Shown: positions 8,324 to 15,634 of the stretch, piece by piece | Numbering within the stretch: the stretch's first letter is position 1 | Layout of the letters: every line of letters begins with the position of its first letter | NCBI RefSeq assembly: GCF_029626105.1 | Contig: NZ_JARUBH010000009.1 | Coordinates: 2,852,001-2,916,000 of the forward strand | Source: Solwaraspora sp. WMMD792 | GTDB lineage: Bacteria > Actinomycetota > Actinomycetes > Mycobacteriales > Micromonosporaceae | Length of the DNA: 64,000 bases | Direction: 5' to 3' | Notes under the pieces: generated by a model | The model's input: only the letters and a program-made list of their open reading frames with translations | Databases searched by the model: none | What the model was told of the DNA's origin: nothing | Program-made: the position numbers and the translations under genes

Positions 8324-8971
8324 TCACCGCAGATGTGTGTCGAACCAGCCGGCGGCGTCGGCGGCGACCCGGTCCAGCGCGCCCGGCTCGGCGAACAGGT
8401 GACCGGCGCCCGGCACCACCCGCAGGTCGTGCGGTGCCCGCAGGGCGGCCGCAGCCGCCGCGTTGAGCTCCGCGACCTGCGGATCAAGCTCCCCAACCAG
8501 CAGCAGGGTCGGTGCCCGTACCTCGGCCAGGACATTGCCGGCCAGGTCGGGCCGGCCGCCCCGCGACACAACGGCACCGACCCGTTCCGGCCGGGCGGCG
8601 GCGGCACTCAGCGCCGCCGCCGCGCCGGTACTGGCGCCGAACAGTCCCACCGGCAGGCCGTCGAGTTCCGGCTGCTCGACGGCCCAGTCCACCACCGCGG
8701 TCAACCGCCGGCTGAGCAGGGCGATGTCGAAGCGCAGTTGGGCGGTGGTCGCGTCGATCTGCTCCTCCTCCTTGGTCAGCAGATCGGCCAGGACGGTCGC
8801 GAGGCCGGTCGCGTGCAGCCGGCCGGCCACCGTACGGTTGCGTGGACTGAGCCGGGAGCTGCCGCTGCCGTGGGCGAACAGCACCACCGCCCGGGTGCGG
8901 GCGGGCACCATCACGTCCGCGTCTAGCGCGACGTCGACGGCGGGGACGCGGGTCGCAGTGTCCTGAGCCAC
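8324..8971 (-). CDS. Alpha/beta hydrolase (dienelactone hydrolase-like)
   Basis: A compact alpha/beta hydrolase of 215 residues. The oxyanion region LFAHGSGSSR is near residue 32, the nucleophile elbow GASTGAAAA near 115, the acid lies in LLVGELDPQV and the catalytic His in VPGAGHLF. No signal peptide is visible, so it is cytoplasmic. It lies downstream of pabAB on the same strand with a 96-bp gap and upstream of the DUF4178 operon. Relatives are often annotated as phosphoribosyltransferase-associated or dienelactone hydrolases. The substrate is unknown. Confidence 0.85.
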   Translation of the reverse strand: MAQDTATRVPAVDVALDADVMVPARTRAVVLFAHGSGSSRLSPRNRTVAGRLHATGLATVLADLLTKEEEQIDATTAQLRFDIALLSRRLTAVVDWAVEQPELDGLPVGLFGASTGAAAALSAAAARPERVGAVVSRGGRPDLAGNVLAEVRAPTLLLVGELDPQVAELNAAAAAALRAPHDLRVVPGAGHLFAEPGALDRVAADAAGWFDTHLR

Positions 8972-9067
8972 CGGGGCCGGGTACCCGGCCGACGACCGGT
9001 CATGCCTGCGGCCTGACGCTCGGCCGTGAGCCGGATCGCCCTGGTTGCCGGGGTCCAGCTCACCCGG

Positions 9068-11218
9068 TCACCGGACCGACCGGGTGGCCGACCGGTACGC
9101 GACGAGCAGCGCCCGCGCCTTGAGCATCGTCTCGGCGTACTCGTCGGCCGGGTCGGAGTCCAGCACGATGGCACCGCCGGTGCCGATGGTGACCCCGTCG
9201 CCGGTCAGCACCGCAGTACGGATCACGATGCTGAAGTCGGCACCGCCGCCGAGACCGAAGTAGCCGAGGGCACCGGAGTAGATCCCCCGGGCCCGCTGCT
9301 CCAACCGGTCGATGATCTCCATGGTGCGCAGCTTCGGCGCACCGGTCATCGACCCGCCGGGGAAACACGACCGTACGCAGTCGACCGCGCCGGTCGACGG
9401 ACGCAGCCGCCCTTCGACCGTGGACACCAGCTGGTGCAGGGTCGGGTAGGTCTCGGTGGCCAGGAACCGGGGGACGCGCACCGAGCCGACCTCGCAGACC
9501 CGGCCGAGATCGTTGCGGAGCAGGTCGACGATCATCAGGTTCTCGGCCCGGGTCTTGGCTGAGCTGGCCAGCGTACGACGTAGCCGGTCGTCCTCGTCGG
9601 CGTCGTCCGCACGGGCCGAGGTGCCCTTCACCGGGCTACTGTCGACCCGGCCGTCCGGGCGGATGCGCAGGAACCGCTCCGGGGAGGAGCTGGCCACGGC
9701 GACGTCGCCCAGCCGCAGGTACGCGGCGTAAGGCGCGGGGTTGATCCGACGCAGCGTCCGGTAGTAGGCCAGCGGATCCGCGACCGGCGGTAGCCACAAC
9801 TGGTTGGTCAGGCAGATCTCGTAGCTCTCGCCGCGTCGCAGCTGGGTGCGGGCCGCGTCGACGTCGGCGAGGTAGCGGCTGCGGTCGCGGGCGGGCGTCA
9901 CCCAGCGCCACAGGTCCGTCCCGGCGTCCGGTGCCGACGGCTTGTCGGACGGCCCGGGCCGCACCGACGACGGCACCGCGCGCAGCCGGGTCGCCGTCGC
10001 CGCCAGCCAGTCCCGGGCAGCGTGCTGCCCGACGTCGTCGATGCTCAGCGCCACCAGGTAGGTGCGCCGGTGCAGGTGGTCGACGGCGACCAGCCGGTCG
10101 GCGAAGATCCAGACCGCGTCGGGGGTGTCGGCCCGGCGGGCGGTGGTGGGCGCACAGTCGGCCTTCATCTCGTAGCCGAGATAGCCGACGTAGCCGCCGG
10201 CGAAGTCGAACGGCAGCCCAGCTGGGGGCAGCCGCCGCCGCGCCAACCGCTGGCGCAGCACGTCGAGTATGCCGCCGGTCTCCTGCCCGACGGGACGGTC
10301 CGGCCGGCGCACCTCGACCCGGCCACTGCCGATCCGGTAGCTGAGCACCTCGGCCAGCGGTCCGTCGGCGTCACCGAGGAAGGAGAACCGGGAACGCCCG
10401 GCCGCGACGTCGGCGCCGTCGAGCCAGTACGCGTACCGTGCGTCGGCGTACAGATCCTGGAAGACCGCCTCGGTGTCGATCTCCGCGTCGAGGACCGTCA
10501 CGTCGCGCCGCCAGCCCGGGCCGGAGGCCGCAGGATCGGGGGCCGCAGGGTCAGGTGCCGGCTGCCGGGTTGTCACCGGTGCGGGGGCGGCACGGCGCGG
10601 CCCGGCCGCCACCGGACGGGCGGTGGCGGCGGCGGACCCGGCGGCCCGGGCCAGGGCCAGGAAGTTGCCGACCAGCTGGGCGCCGTGTTCGCTGGCGATC
10701 GACTCCGGATGGAACTGCACGCCCCAACGGGGCAACCGACGGTGCGTCAACGCCATCACCGTGCCGTCGGCGGCCCACGCGCTCACCATGAGGTCCGCCG
10801 GCACCGGCTCAGCCACCCGCAGCGAGTGGTACCGGACCGCCGCGAAACCCTGAGGTATGCCGGCGAACAGTCCGGCACCGGTGTGCCGCACCCGGTCGAT
10901 CAGTCCGTGCCGGGCCCGCCGCTGGTCGACCCGCGCGCCAGCGTGCAACGCGATCGCCTGGTGACCGAGGCACACCCCGAGCACCGGCAGGTCGCGACGG
11001 CGGTCGAGCAGTTCCCACCCCCAGCCCAGGTCGGTCACCCGGTGCGGCCGACCTGGGCCGGGCGAGATCACCACGCACTGCGCGGCAAGCCGGTCGACGG
11101 CGGCAAGCCGGGGGTCGTCGTTGGCCAGCACGGTCGGCTCGCTGCCGGCGACCGCCGCGAGCAGCTGGAAGAGGTTGTACGTGTAGGAGTCGTAGTTGTC
11201 GACCAGCAGGATCCGCAC
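9068..11218 (-). CDS. pabAB: Aminodeoxychorismate synthase, fused glutaminase and synthase (PabAB)
   Basis: A fused enzyme of 716 residues making 4-amino-4-deoxychorismate from chorismate and glutamine, the first step to p-aminobenzoate. The N-terminal glutamine amidotransferase (about 1-190) has the nucleophile in LGVCLGHQAI and the His-Glu pair in VQFHPES. A Pro/Ala linker around 195-230 joins it to the chorismate-binding synthase domain (about 230-716) with SSSPERFL, SPVKGTSAR, DLLRNDLGRVC and CFPGGSMTGAPK. The SPVKGT lysine is the residue typical of PabB rather than TrpE. Fused PabAB enzymes occur in actinomycetes, both for folate and in antibiotic clusters. No pabC lies next to it here, so a folate role is the default. 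Confidence 0.95.
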   Translation of the reverse strand: MRILLVDNYDSYTYNLFQLLAAVAGSEPTVLANDDPRLAAVDRLAAQCVVISPGPGRPHRVTDLGWGWELLDRRRDLPVLGVCLGHQAIALHAGARVDQRRARHGLIDRVRHTGAGLFAGIPQGFAAVRYHSLRVAEPVPADLMVSAWAADGTVMALTHRRLPRWGVQFHPESIASEHGAQLVGNFLALARAAGSAAATARPVAAGPRRAAPAPVTTRQPAPDPAAPDPAASGPGWRRDVTVLDAEIDTEAVFQDLYADARYAYWLDGADVAAGRSRFSFLGDADGPLAEVLSYRIGSGRVEVRRPDRPVGQETGGILDVLRQRLARRRLPPAGLPFDFAGGYVGYLGYEMKADCAPTTARRADTPDAVWIFADRLVAVDHLHRRTYLVALSIDDVGQHAARDWLAATATRLRAVPSSVRPGPSDKPSAPDAGTDLWRWVTPARDRSRYLADVDAARTQLRRGESYEICLTNQLWLPPVADPLAYYRTLRRINPAPYAAYLRLGDVAVASSSPERFLRIRPDGRVDSSPVKGTSARADDADEDDRLRRTLASSAKTRAENLMIVDLLRNDLGRVCEVGSVRVPRFLATETYPTLHQLVSTVEGRLRPSTGAVDCVRSCFPGGSMTGAPKLRTMEIIDRLEQRARGIYSGALGYFGLGGGADFSIVIRTAVLTGDGVTIGTGGAIVLDSDPADEYAETMLKARALLVAYRSATRSVR

Positions 11219-11324
11219 CCGCTACCTCCCACCGCGTCACGGCACCGGCCGATTGTCCACCATCGGCCGGGAGCTTGTGGCGCGGTAGCCGACCTCCGCC
11301 GGCCCTAGCCCGGACCGGCATGGC

Positions 11325-11579
11325 TCACCCGTCGGCCCCGGGGGTGGTGTCACCGACTAGTCGTTCGACGGTCGCCGGCGCGTACACCCGGGCGCGGCCG
11401 ACCAGCGCGACGATCAGTGGAGCGAGAACCGCGGCGAGGCCGAGGACCGCGGCCTGTTGTGCCTCGGTGAGCGGCAGACCGAACGCGGTCACCACGCCCA
11501 GCAGCGCGGTGACCGCGGCGGTGATGCCGCCCACCGACCACAGCGGTTCGGAACTGCCCGGATTGGGGGTGACGGTCAC
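11325..11579 (-). CDS. Small holin-like membrane protein
   Basis: An 84-residue protein. The GTG start at 11579 is set by a perfect AGGAGG (complement of 11586-11591) six bases upstream. Two hydrophobic stretches (GGITAAVTALLGVVTAFGL and AVLGLAAVLAPLIVALVG) are separated by a short turn with TEAQQAA, and the tail is charged and Pro/Gly-rich. Similar small two-helix proteins occur as phage-type holins and as isolated genes in actinomycetes. There is no lysin or other phage gene nearby, so a phage remnant is only a possibility. Confidence 0.7.
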   Translation of the reverse strand: MTVTPNPGSSEPLWSVGGITAAVTALLGVVTAFGLPLTEAQQAAVLGLAAVLAPLIVALVGRARVYAPATVERLVGDTTPGADG

Positions 11580-11733
11580 GGGAAACCTCCTGGTCGAGCG
11601 GACACCACGAAGACGCGGGACCGGGCCGGGAGGTTGACCCAATTGGTCGACGGGGCCGGACGCTCGCCAGGCGGCTCCAGGACGGTGTCCGGCCAAGAGC
11701 CGGGGGGGTACCGAACCGCGCTTACCGGATGAG

Positions 11734-12564
11734 TTACCCGACGCGGGCCATTCCGCCGTAGCCGAGCTGCCGGGACGGGGTCTGTGCGTCCACGTCGAGA
11801 CCCGGGTCCGGCCGCCAGTCCGCCATCAGGGTCACACCGGGCTCGACCAGCTCCATGCCGTCGAACCAAGAGGTGATGGTGGCCTTGTCCCGGACGTAGA
11901 GGTTCGCGCCGACGCCGGCCTGGTAGGCGGCGACCATCCGGTCCACCTGCCCGCGGGTCTCCTCGTCGGCCGTGTCCGCGCTGAGGTGCGACATCGCGAT
12001 GTAGCTGCCCGGTGCCAGCGCGTCCCGGTAGGCCGCGACGAGCCCGGCCGGATCCTCGTCGTCCTGAACGAAGACGAGCAGCCCGCCGAGGACGATGCCC
12101 ACCGGCTGCGACAGGTCGATCAGCTCGCGGACCGCCGGGTGCGACCACACCTGGTCGGGGTACTTACCGTCGACCTCGGCCATCGCCACCAGCGGCTCCG
12201 TGGCGAGGATGTCCTCACCGTGGACGACAGCCGAGTGGTCGTTGTCCACATAGACCACCCGGGCCTGGGCGTCGAGGGCGTGCGCCACCTCGTGCGTGTT
12301 GCCGACCGTCGGCAGTCCTGAGGCGATGTCGATGAACTGCCGCACGCCCTGGCCGACCAGGTAGCGCACCGAACGGCGCAGCCAGTCCCGGTTGCTCCGG
12401 GCGAGCAGGTCGACGCTGGGCAGCATCAGCTTGATGCGTTCGGCCCGTTCGCGATCGATCGCGAAGTTGTAGAGTCCACCGAGGTAATAGTCGTAGATCC
12501 GGGCGATGTTGGCATTTTCCACATCGGCTCGCACATCGCCCGATTGTCCGATAGTTGCCGTCAT
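11734..12564 (-). CDS. DUF574 / Methyltransf_19 SAM-dependent methyltransferase
   Basis: A protein of about 276 residues of a family abundant in filamentous actinomycetes. The conserved opening is present (ANIARIYDYYLGGLYNFAIDR, split at DYYLGG), then FIDIASGLPTVGNTHEVA as the SAM-binding loop, VYVDNDHSAVVHG, and a C-terminal DWRPD motif. The start is placed at ATG 12564 with CTGGAGG nine bases upstream; a longer frame to 12741 has no supporting signal and is rich in Cys and Arg. The methyl acceptor of this family is largely unknown. It is a single gene, isolated by 344 bp from LtrA. Confidence 0.9.
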   Translation of the reverse strand: MTATIGQSGDVRADVENANIARIYDYYLGGLYNFAIDRERAERIKLMLPSVDLLARSNRDWLRRSVRYLVGQGVRQFIDIASGLPTVGNTHEVAHALDAQARVVYVDNDHSAVVHGEDILATEPLVAMAEVDGKYPDQVWSHPAVRELIDLSQPVGIVLGGLLVFVQDDEDPAGLVAAYRDALAPGSYIAMSHLSADTADEETRGQVDRMVAAYQAGVGANLYVRDKATITSWFDGMELVEPGVTLMADWRPDPGLDVDAQTPSRQLGYGGMARVG

Positions 12565-12908
12565 TTTAACGAACCTCCAGCAAGATGACGGACACACCGG
12601 ACAGGCGCGTCCGCGAACACGAACGGTGGCACGGCAACTATAAATGGGATCATCGAGTCCAGACAGTGCCACGGGATGATTGCACTGGTGCACAGCGACG
12701 AGATCCATCGGGCCATTTCCGGGTTTCCCAGTCCGTATCACATGTCAGCTGGCCCGGGCCGACGGCGGCCCGACCACTGCCCGGCGTCGATTTTCCGGTC
12801 CGCCACCCGCCAACGAACTACCATCACCGCAGGTGAGCAGGCGCACACTGACGGGTCCGGGTTGGTTCGGCCGGACGCAGGCACGGCAAGGCCGCTGCGG
12901 AGGCAGGC
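12565..12908. other. Intergenic region between divergent DUF574 and ltrA genes
   Basis: No coding sequence is convincing in these 344 bp. It is locally less GC-rich, with CAACTATAAATGGG at 12635-12648. The 7-bp arms GTGGCAC (12626-12632) and GTGCCAC (12666-12672) flank this AT-richer stretch. The region should hold both divergent promoters. A regulator site at the arms is possible but unproven. Confidence 0.4.
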
Positions 12909-14213
12909 ATGGACGAGACCCGGCCGGCGCGCGGCGGGCTGCGCTCGGTCCGTCCCGGCGCCCGGGTCGACCGGCTGGAGATCTTCTTCGACCTGGTCTT
13001 CGTCTTCGCGTTCTACAACATCGCCCGGGTGACCGCCGGCGAGCTCACCGGCCAGGGTCTCGTCGCCGGGATGCTCATCCTGGCGCTGCTGTGGTGGGCG
13101 TGGTGTTCACACCTGATGCTCGCCAACCGAATCCGGCTCGGGGAGGGCATCGCCCCGCTGGTGATGTTCGCGGCGATGGCAGCGGTCTTCACCGCCGCGC
13201 TGACCATCCCGCAGGCGTTCACCGACAAGCCGAGCGGCCTGCCCGGTCCGCTGCTGATGGCCGGCTGCTACCTGGTCGTCCGGGGCCTGCACCTGCTGCT
13301 GTACGGGCTGGCCCCGGACGACGGCCGGGCCGGTGGTCCCCGGCTGGGTCGGCTGGCGGTCCCTCCGCTGCTCGCCACCGCGCTGCTGGTCGGCGCCGGT
13401 GTGGTGCCGTACCTGGGTCTGTCGTCGAACGTCGTGTTCGCGCTGCAGGTCGGCTGTTGGCTGGCCGCTCTGACGGTCGAGTACGCCGCCGGATACCTGC
13501 TGGCCACCTGGGGATGGGCGGTGCGGGCGGCCAGCCACTGGGTGGAGCGGTTCGAGCTCATCCTGATGATCGCGCTGGGCGAACTGATCGTGTCGGTCGG
13601 CGTCGGTAGCGATCTGATCGCCCGGCCGGTCACCTGGCCGGCGGTGGCCGGCGCGACCTTCGCGGTGGCGGTCGCCGCCGCCCTGTGGTGGTCACACTTC
13701 GACCTGGTCGCGCCGGCCGCGCTGCAGGCGTTCCACGCCACCGACGAGGCCCGGTCCCGCGCGGCGCTGGCCCGCGACGCGTACGTCTACCTGCACCAGC
13801 CGATGATCGCCGGGCTGATCCTGACCGCGCTCGGCATGGAGGAGGCATTGCATCATCTGGGCACCGCCGGGGTCGACCTGTCCACCCCGGCCGCGGCTCC
13901 GACCATGCCGTTGGCCTACGGCGGGGCGGCGTTGTTCTTCGTCGCCCAGGTGGGGTTCCAGGCCCGGATGCTCGGCACGGTCACCGTCACCCGGGTCGCG
14001 GTCGTCGTCGTGCTGGTCGGGCTCGCTCCGGTCGCCGCCCGGTCGCCGGCGCTGGCCGGCACCGCGCTGCTGGCCGTGGTGTGCGTCGGCCTGGTCCTGG
14101 CCGAGATGGTGCTGCTGCGGAAGTCCCGCCGGCGGCTGCGGGAGGCGACGATGCACGAACGGTTGACCCACGAGGCCCGCGAGTCGGCGTGGCGGCAGCG
14201 CCGGTACCACTGA
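12909..14213 (+). CDS. ltrA: Low temperature requirement protein A (LtrA) family membrane protein
   Basis: A polytopic membrane protein of 434 residues with about eleven hydrophobic helices. The family signature RLEIFFDLVFVFAFYNIA lies at residues 22-39, and RFELILMIALGELIVSVG mid-protein is the second conserved block. The ATG at 12909 has GGAGG (12899-12903) in the right place. LtrA was named from a Listeria cold-growth mutant; its molecular function is unknown. It stands alone. Its stop codon forms one arm of a hairpin shared with the convergent regulator gene. Confidence 0.9.
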   Translation: MDETRPARGGLRSVRPGARVDRLEIFFDLVFVFAFYNIARVTAGELTGQGLVAGMLILALLWWAWCSHLMLANRIRLGEGIAPLVMFAAMAAVFTAALTIPQAFTDKPSGLPGPLLMAGCYLVVRGLHLLLYGLAPDDGRAGGPRLGRLAVPPLLATALLVGAGVVPYLGLSSNVVFALQVGCWLAALTVEYAAGYLLATWGWAVRAASHWVERFELILMIALGELIVSVGVGSDLIARPVTWPAVAGATFAVAVAAALWWSHFDLVAPAALQAFHATDEARSRAALARDAYVYLHQPMIAGLILTALGMEEALHHLGTAGVDLSTPAAAPTMPLAYGGAALFFVAQVGFQARMLGTVTVTRVAVVVVLVGLAPVAARSPALAGTALLAVVCVGLVLAEMVLLRKSRRRLREATMHERLTHEARESAWRQRRYH

Positions 14214-14235
14214 CCGGCCGGCGCAGGACCGGTCA
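14211..14235. terminator. Bidirectional hairpin over both stop codons
   Basis: TGACCGG (14211-14217) and CCGGTCA (14229-14235) are perfect complements around an 11-nt loop. The arms contain the stop codons of ltrA and of the convergent regulator. There is no T tract, as is common in high-GC actinomycetes. Confidence 0.45.
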
Positions 14236-15432
14236 GCGGGGGTCGCCGGCGGCGAGCACCAGCAGCAGCTCGAACCGTCGGTCCGGGTCGTCCAGGTCGT
14301 CGCCGAGCAGCGTCCGCAGCCGCTTGAGCCGGTAGCTGACGGTCTGCGGATGGACGAACAGCTCGGCGGCGACCGCCGACCGGGACCCCCAGTGCCGCAG
14401 CCAGCTGTGCAGCGTACGCAGCAGTCCGTCGCGCTGGGTGGGTGGCAGCGCGCCGAAGGGCGCCAGCCGGCGGCCGGTCAGCACCGCCAGCGCGTCGGGG
14501 TGGCCGTGCAGCGCCAGCACGGTGAGGTGGTCCTCGGCGAAGACGGCGGTGCGGTCGACGGGACCGCCCTGGTCGGCTCCGCCGGTCCGGGCGACGGTCG
14601 CCGCGAGTTCGGCAAGTCGTACCGCCTGGGGCACCTGCGGCCACGGCAACGCCGGGCCCACCGTGGCCCGCCAGCCGTGCAGCGCGTCGGCCAGCACCGG
14701 TCGGGTGGCCCGGGGGCCGGCGCGCAGCAGCAGTACGGCGTCGCGGCCCCGGTCGACCACGATGCCGTCGGTACCGAACCGGAACCGTGCGTCGCGGGCC
14801 TGCCGGGCCGGCAGCACGACCGGCAGCACGGTGGCCAGGTCCCGCCAGCCGGCCCGGGCGGCGGCCGCCGCCACGGTGGCGGCACCGGCTCCGCCGACCA
14901 GCAGCAGTTCGCCCAGCTGCCGGCGGGCCCGGTCGCCCTCGCCGGACTGTTCGCGCAGCTGGCGGGCGAACCCGTCGGTGCCGGCCGCAGCCAGCTCGTC
15001 GACGAAACCGGTGACCGCGTCGGCGCAGTCGGCGAGGGCCTCGGCGTCGACCGGGCGCACCGTGGCGAGCGCCTGACCGACCTGACGCAGCAACAGTCGG
15101 CCGGCCACCCGCAGGGCGGCGAGCAGCGCCTGGGGGCCACGGTCCTCGCGGGCCTCGGCCGCGCCGAGCGCGACGAAGACCTCCCGTACCCGGGGCGGCA
15201 ATGCCGGCTCGGTGGTGCCGACCAGGTCCAGAAAACGCTGGAGGGCGACGTCGACCGCAGTCCGGACGTCGGCCCGGAACTTCGGGTCGTCGATGCCGAC
15301 GAACTCAGGGGTCAGCTCGGTCACCGCGGCGGCCACGGTGTCGACCACCGCCGCCAGCCGGGGCCGCATCGCCGGGGCCAGCTCGGCGGGCAGCCGCTGC
15401 CAGGGGGTGACGGTCACTGGGCGGGCTCGCAC
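14233..15432 (-). CDS. PucR/CdaR-type transcriptional regulator
   Basis: A protein of 399 residues. The C-terminal 60 residues form the PucR-type helix-turn-helix: LHSWLRHWGSRSAVAAEL, then FVHPQTVSYRLKRLRTLLG. The N-terminal 130 residues are a conserved RsbT/GGDEF-like leader with FRADVRTAVDVALQRFLDL. It is transcribed divergently from the aldolase-aminotransferase operon. The region between them holds two near-identical palindromes, the nearer one about 10 bp upstream of its own start. This strongly suggests it controls that operon and itself. Family members usually activate catabolic operons in response to a small metabolite. The ligand is unknown. Confidence 0.88.
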   Translation of the reverse strand: MRARPVTVTPWQRLPAELAPAMRPRLAAVVDTVAAAVTELTPEFVGIDDPKFRADVRTAVDVALQRFLDLVGTTEPALPPRVREVFVALGAAEAREDRGPQALLAALRVAGRLLLRQVGQALATVRPVDAEALADCADAVTGFVDELAAAGTDGFARQLREQSGEGDRARRQLGELLLVGGAGAATVAAAAARAGWRDLATVLPVVLPARQARDARFRFGTDGIVVDRGRDAVLLLRAGPRATRPVLADALHGWRATVGPALPWPQVPQAVRLAELAATVARTGGADQGGPVDRTAVFAEDHLTVLALHGHPDALAVLTGRRLAPFGALPPTQRDGLLRTLHSWLRHWGSRSAVAAELFVHPQTVSYRLKRLRTLLGDDLDDPDRRFELLLVLAAGDPR

Positions 15433-15442
15433 TCCGCCACTC

Positions 15443-15457
15443 TGTCACGTGATGACA
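15443..15457. promoter_or_regulatory. Operator candidate 1 (TGTCACGTGATGACA)
   Basis: A 15-bp inverted repeat TGTCA-N5-TGACA with an inner CACGTG, immediately upstream of the PucR-type regulator start. It is a close copy of the site at 15515-15531, about 73 bp away centre to centre, near seven helical turns. Likely bound by the adjacent regulator (inference). Confidence 0.6.
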
Positions 15458-15514
15458 ATTTAGTGAGAATCCGACCCAGGGGAACGGGTCGTTGAGGGCG
15501 CACGCTGCCTGAAT

Positions 15515-15531
15515 TTGTCACGTGGTGACAA
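15515..15531. promoter_or_regulatory. Operator candidate 2 (TTGTCACGTGGTGACAA)
   Basis: A perfect 7-bp inverted repeat TTGTCAC/GTGACAA with a 3-bp spacer, about 104 bp upstream of the aldolase-aminotransferase start. It shares the TGTCACGTG core with operator 1. The pair suggests cooperative or looping control of the divergent genes. Confidence 0.6.
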
Positions 15532-15634
15532 TCCGGTCGCTGTTTTCCGCTGCCGGCGGGACGGTGTCCCAGCGCCGGCCGGCGGCGAGGATAGGTTTCT
15601 CGCCGCGTACCCCCGGAGGACCGGAGGACCCGCC

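Noticed and set aside
11325-12564. Prophage remnant (holin-like gene beside a methyltransferase)
   Set aside because: There is only one holin-like gene; no lysin, integrase, structural genes or attachment repeats were found. DUF574 methyltransferases are ordinary actinomycete genes.
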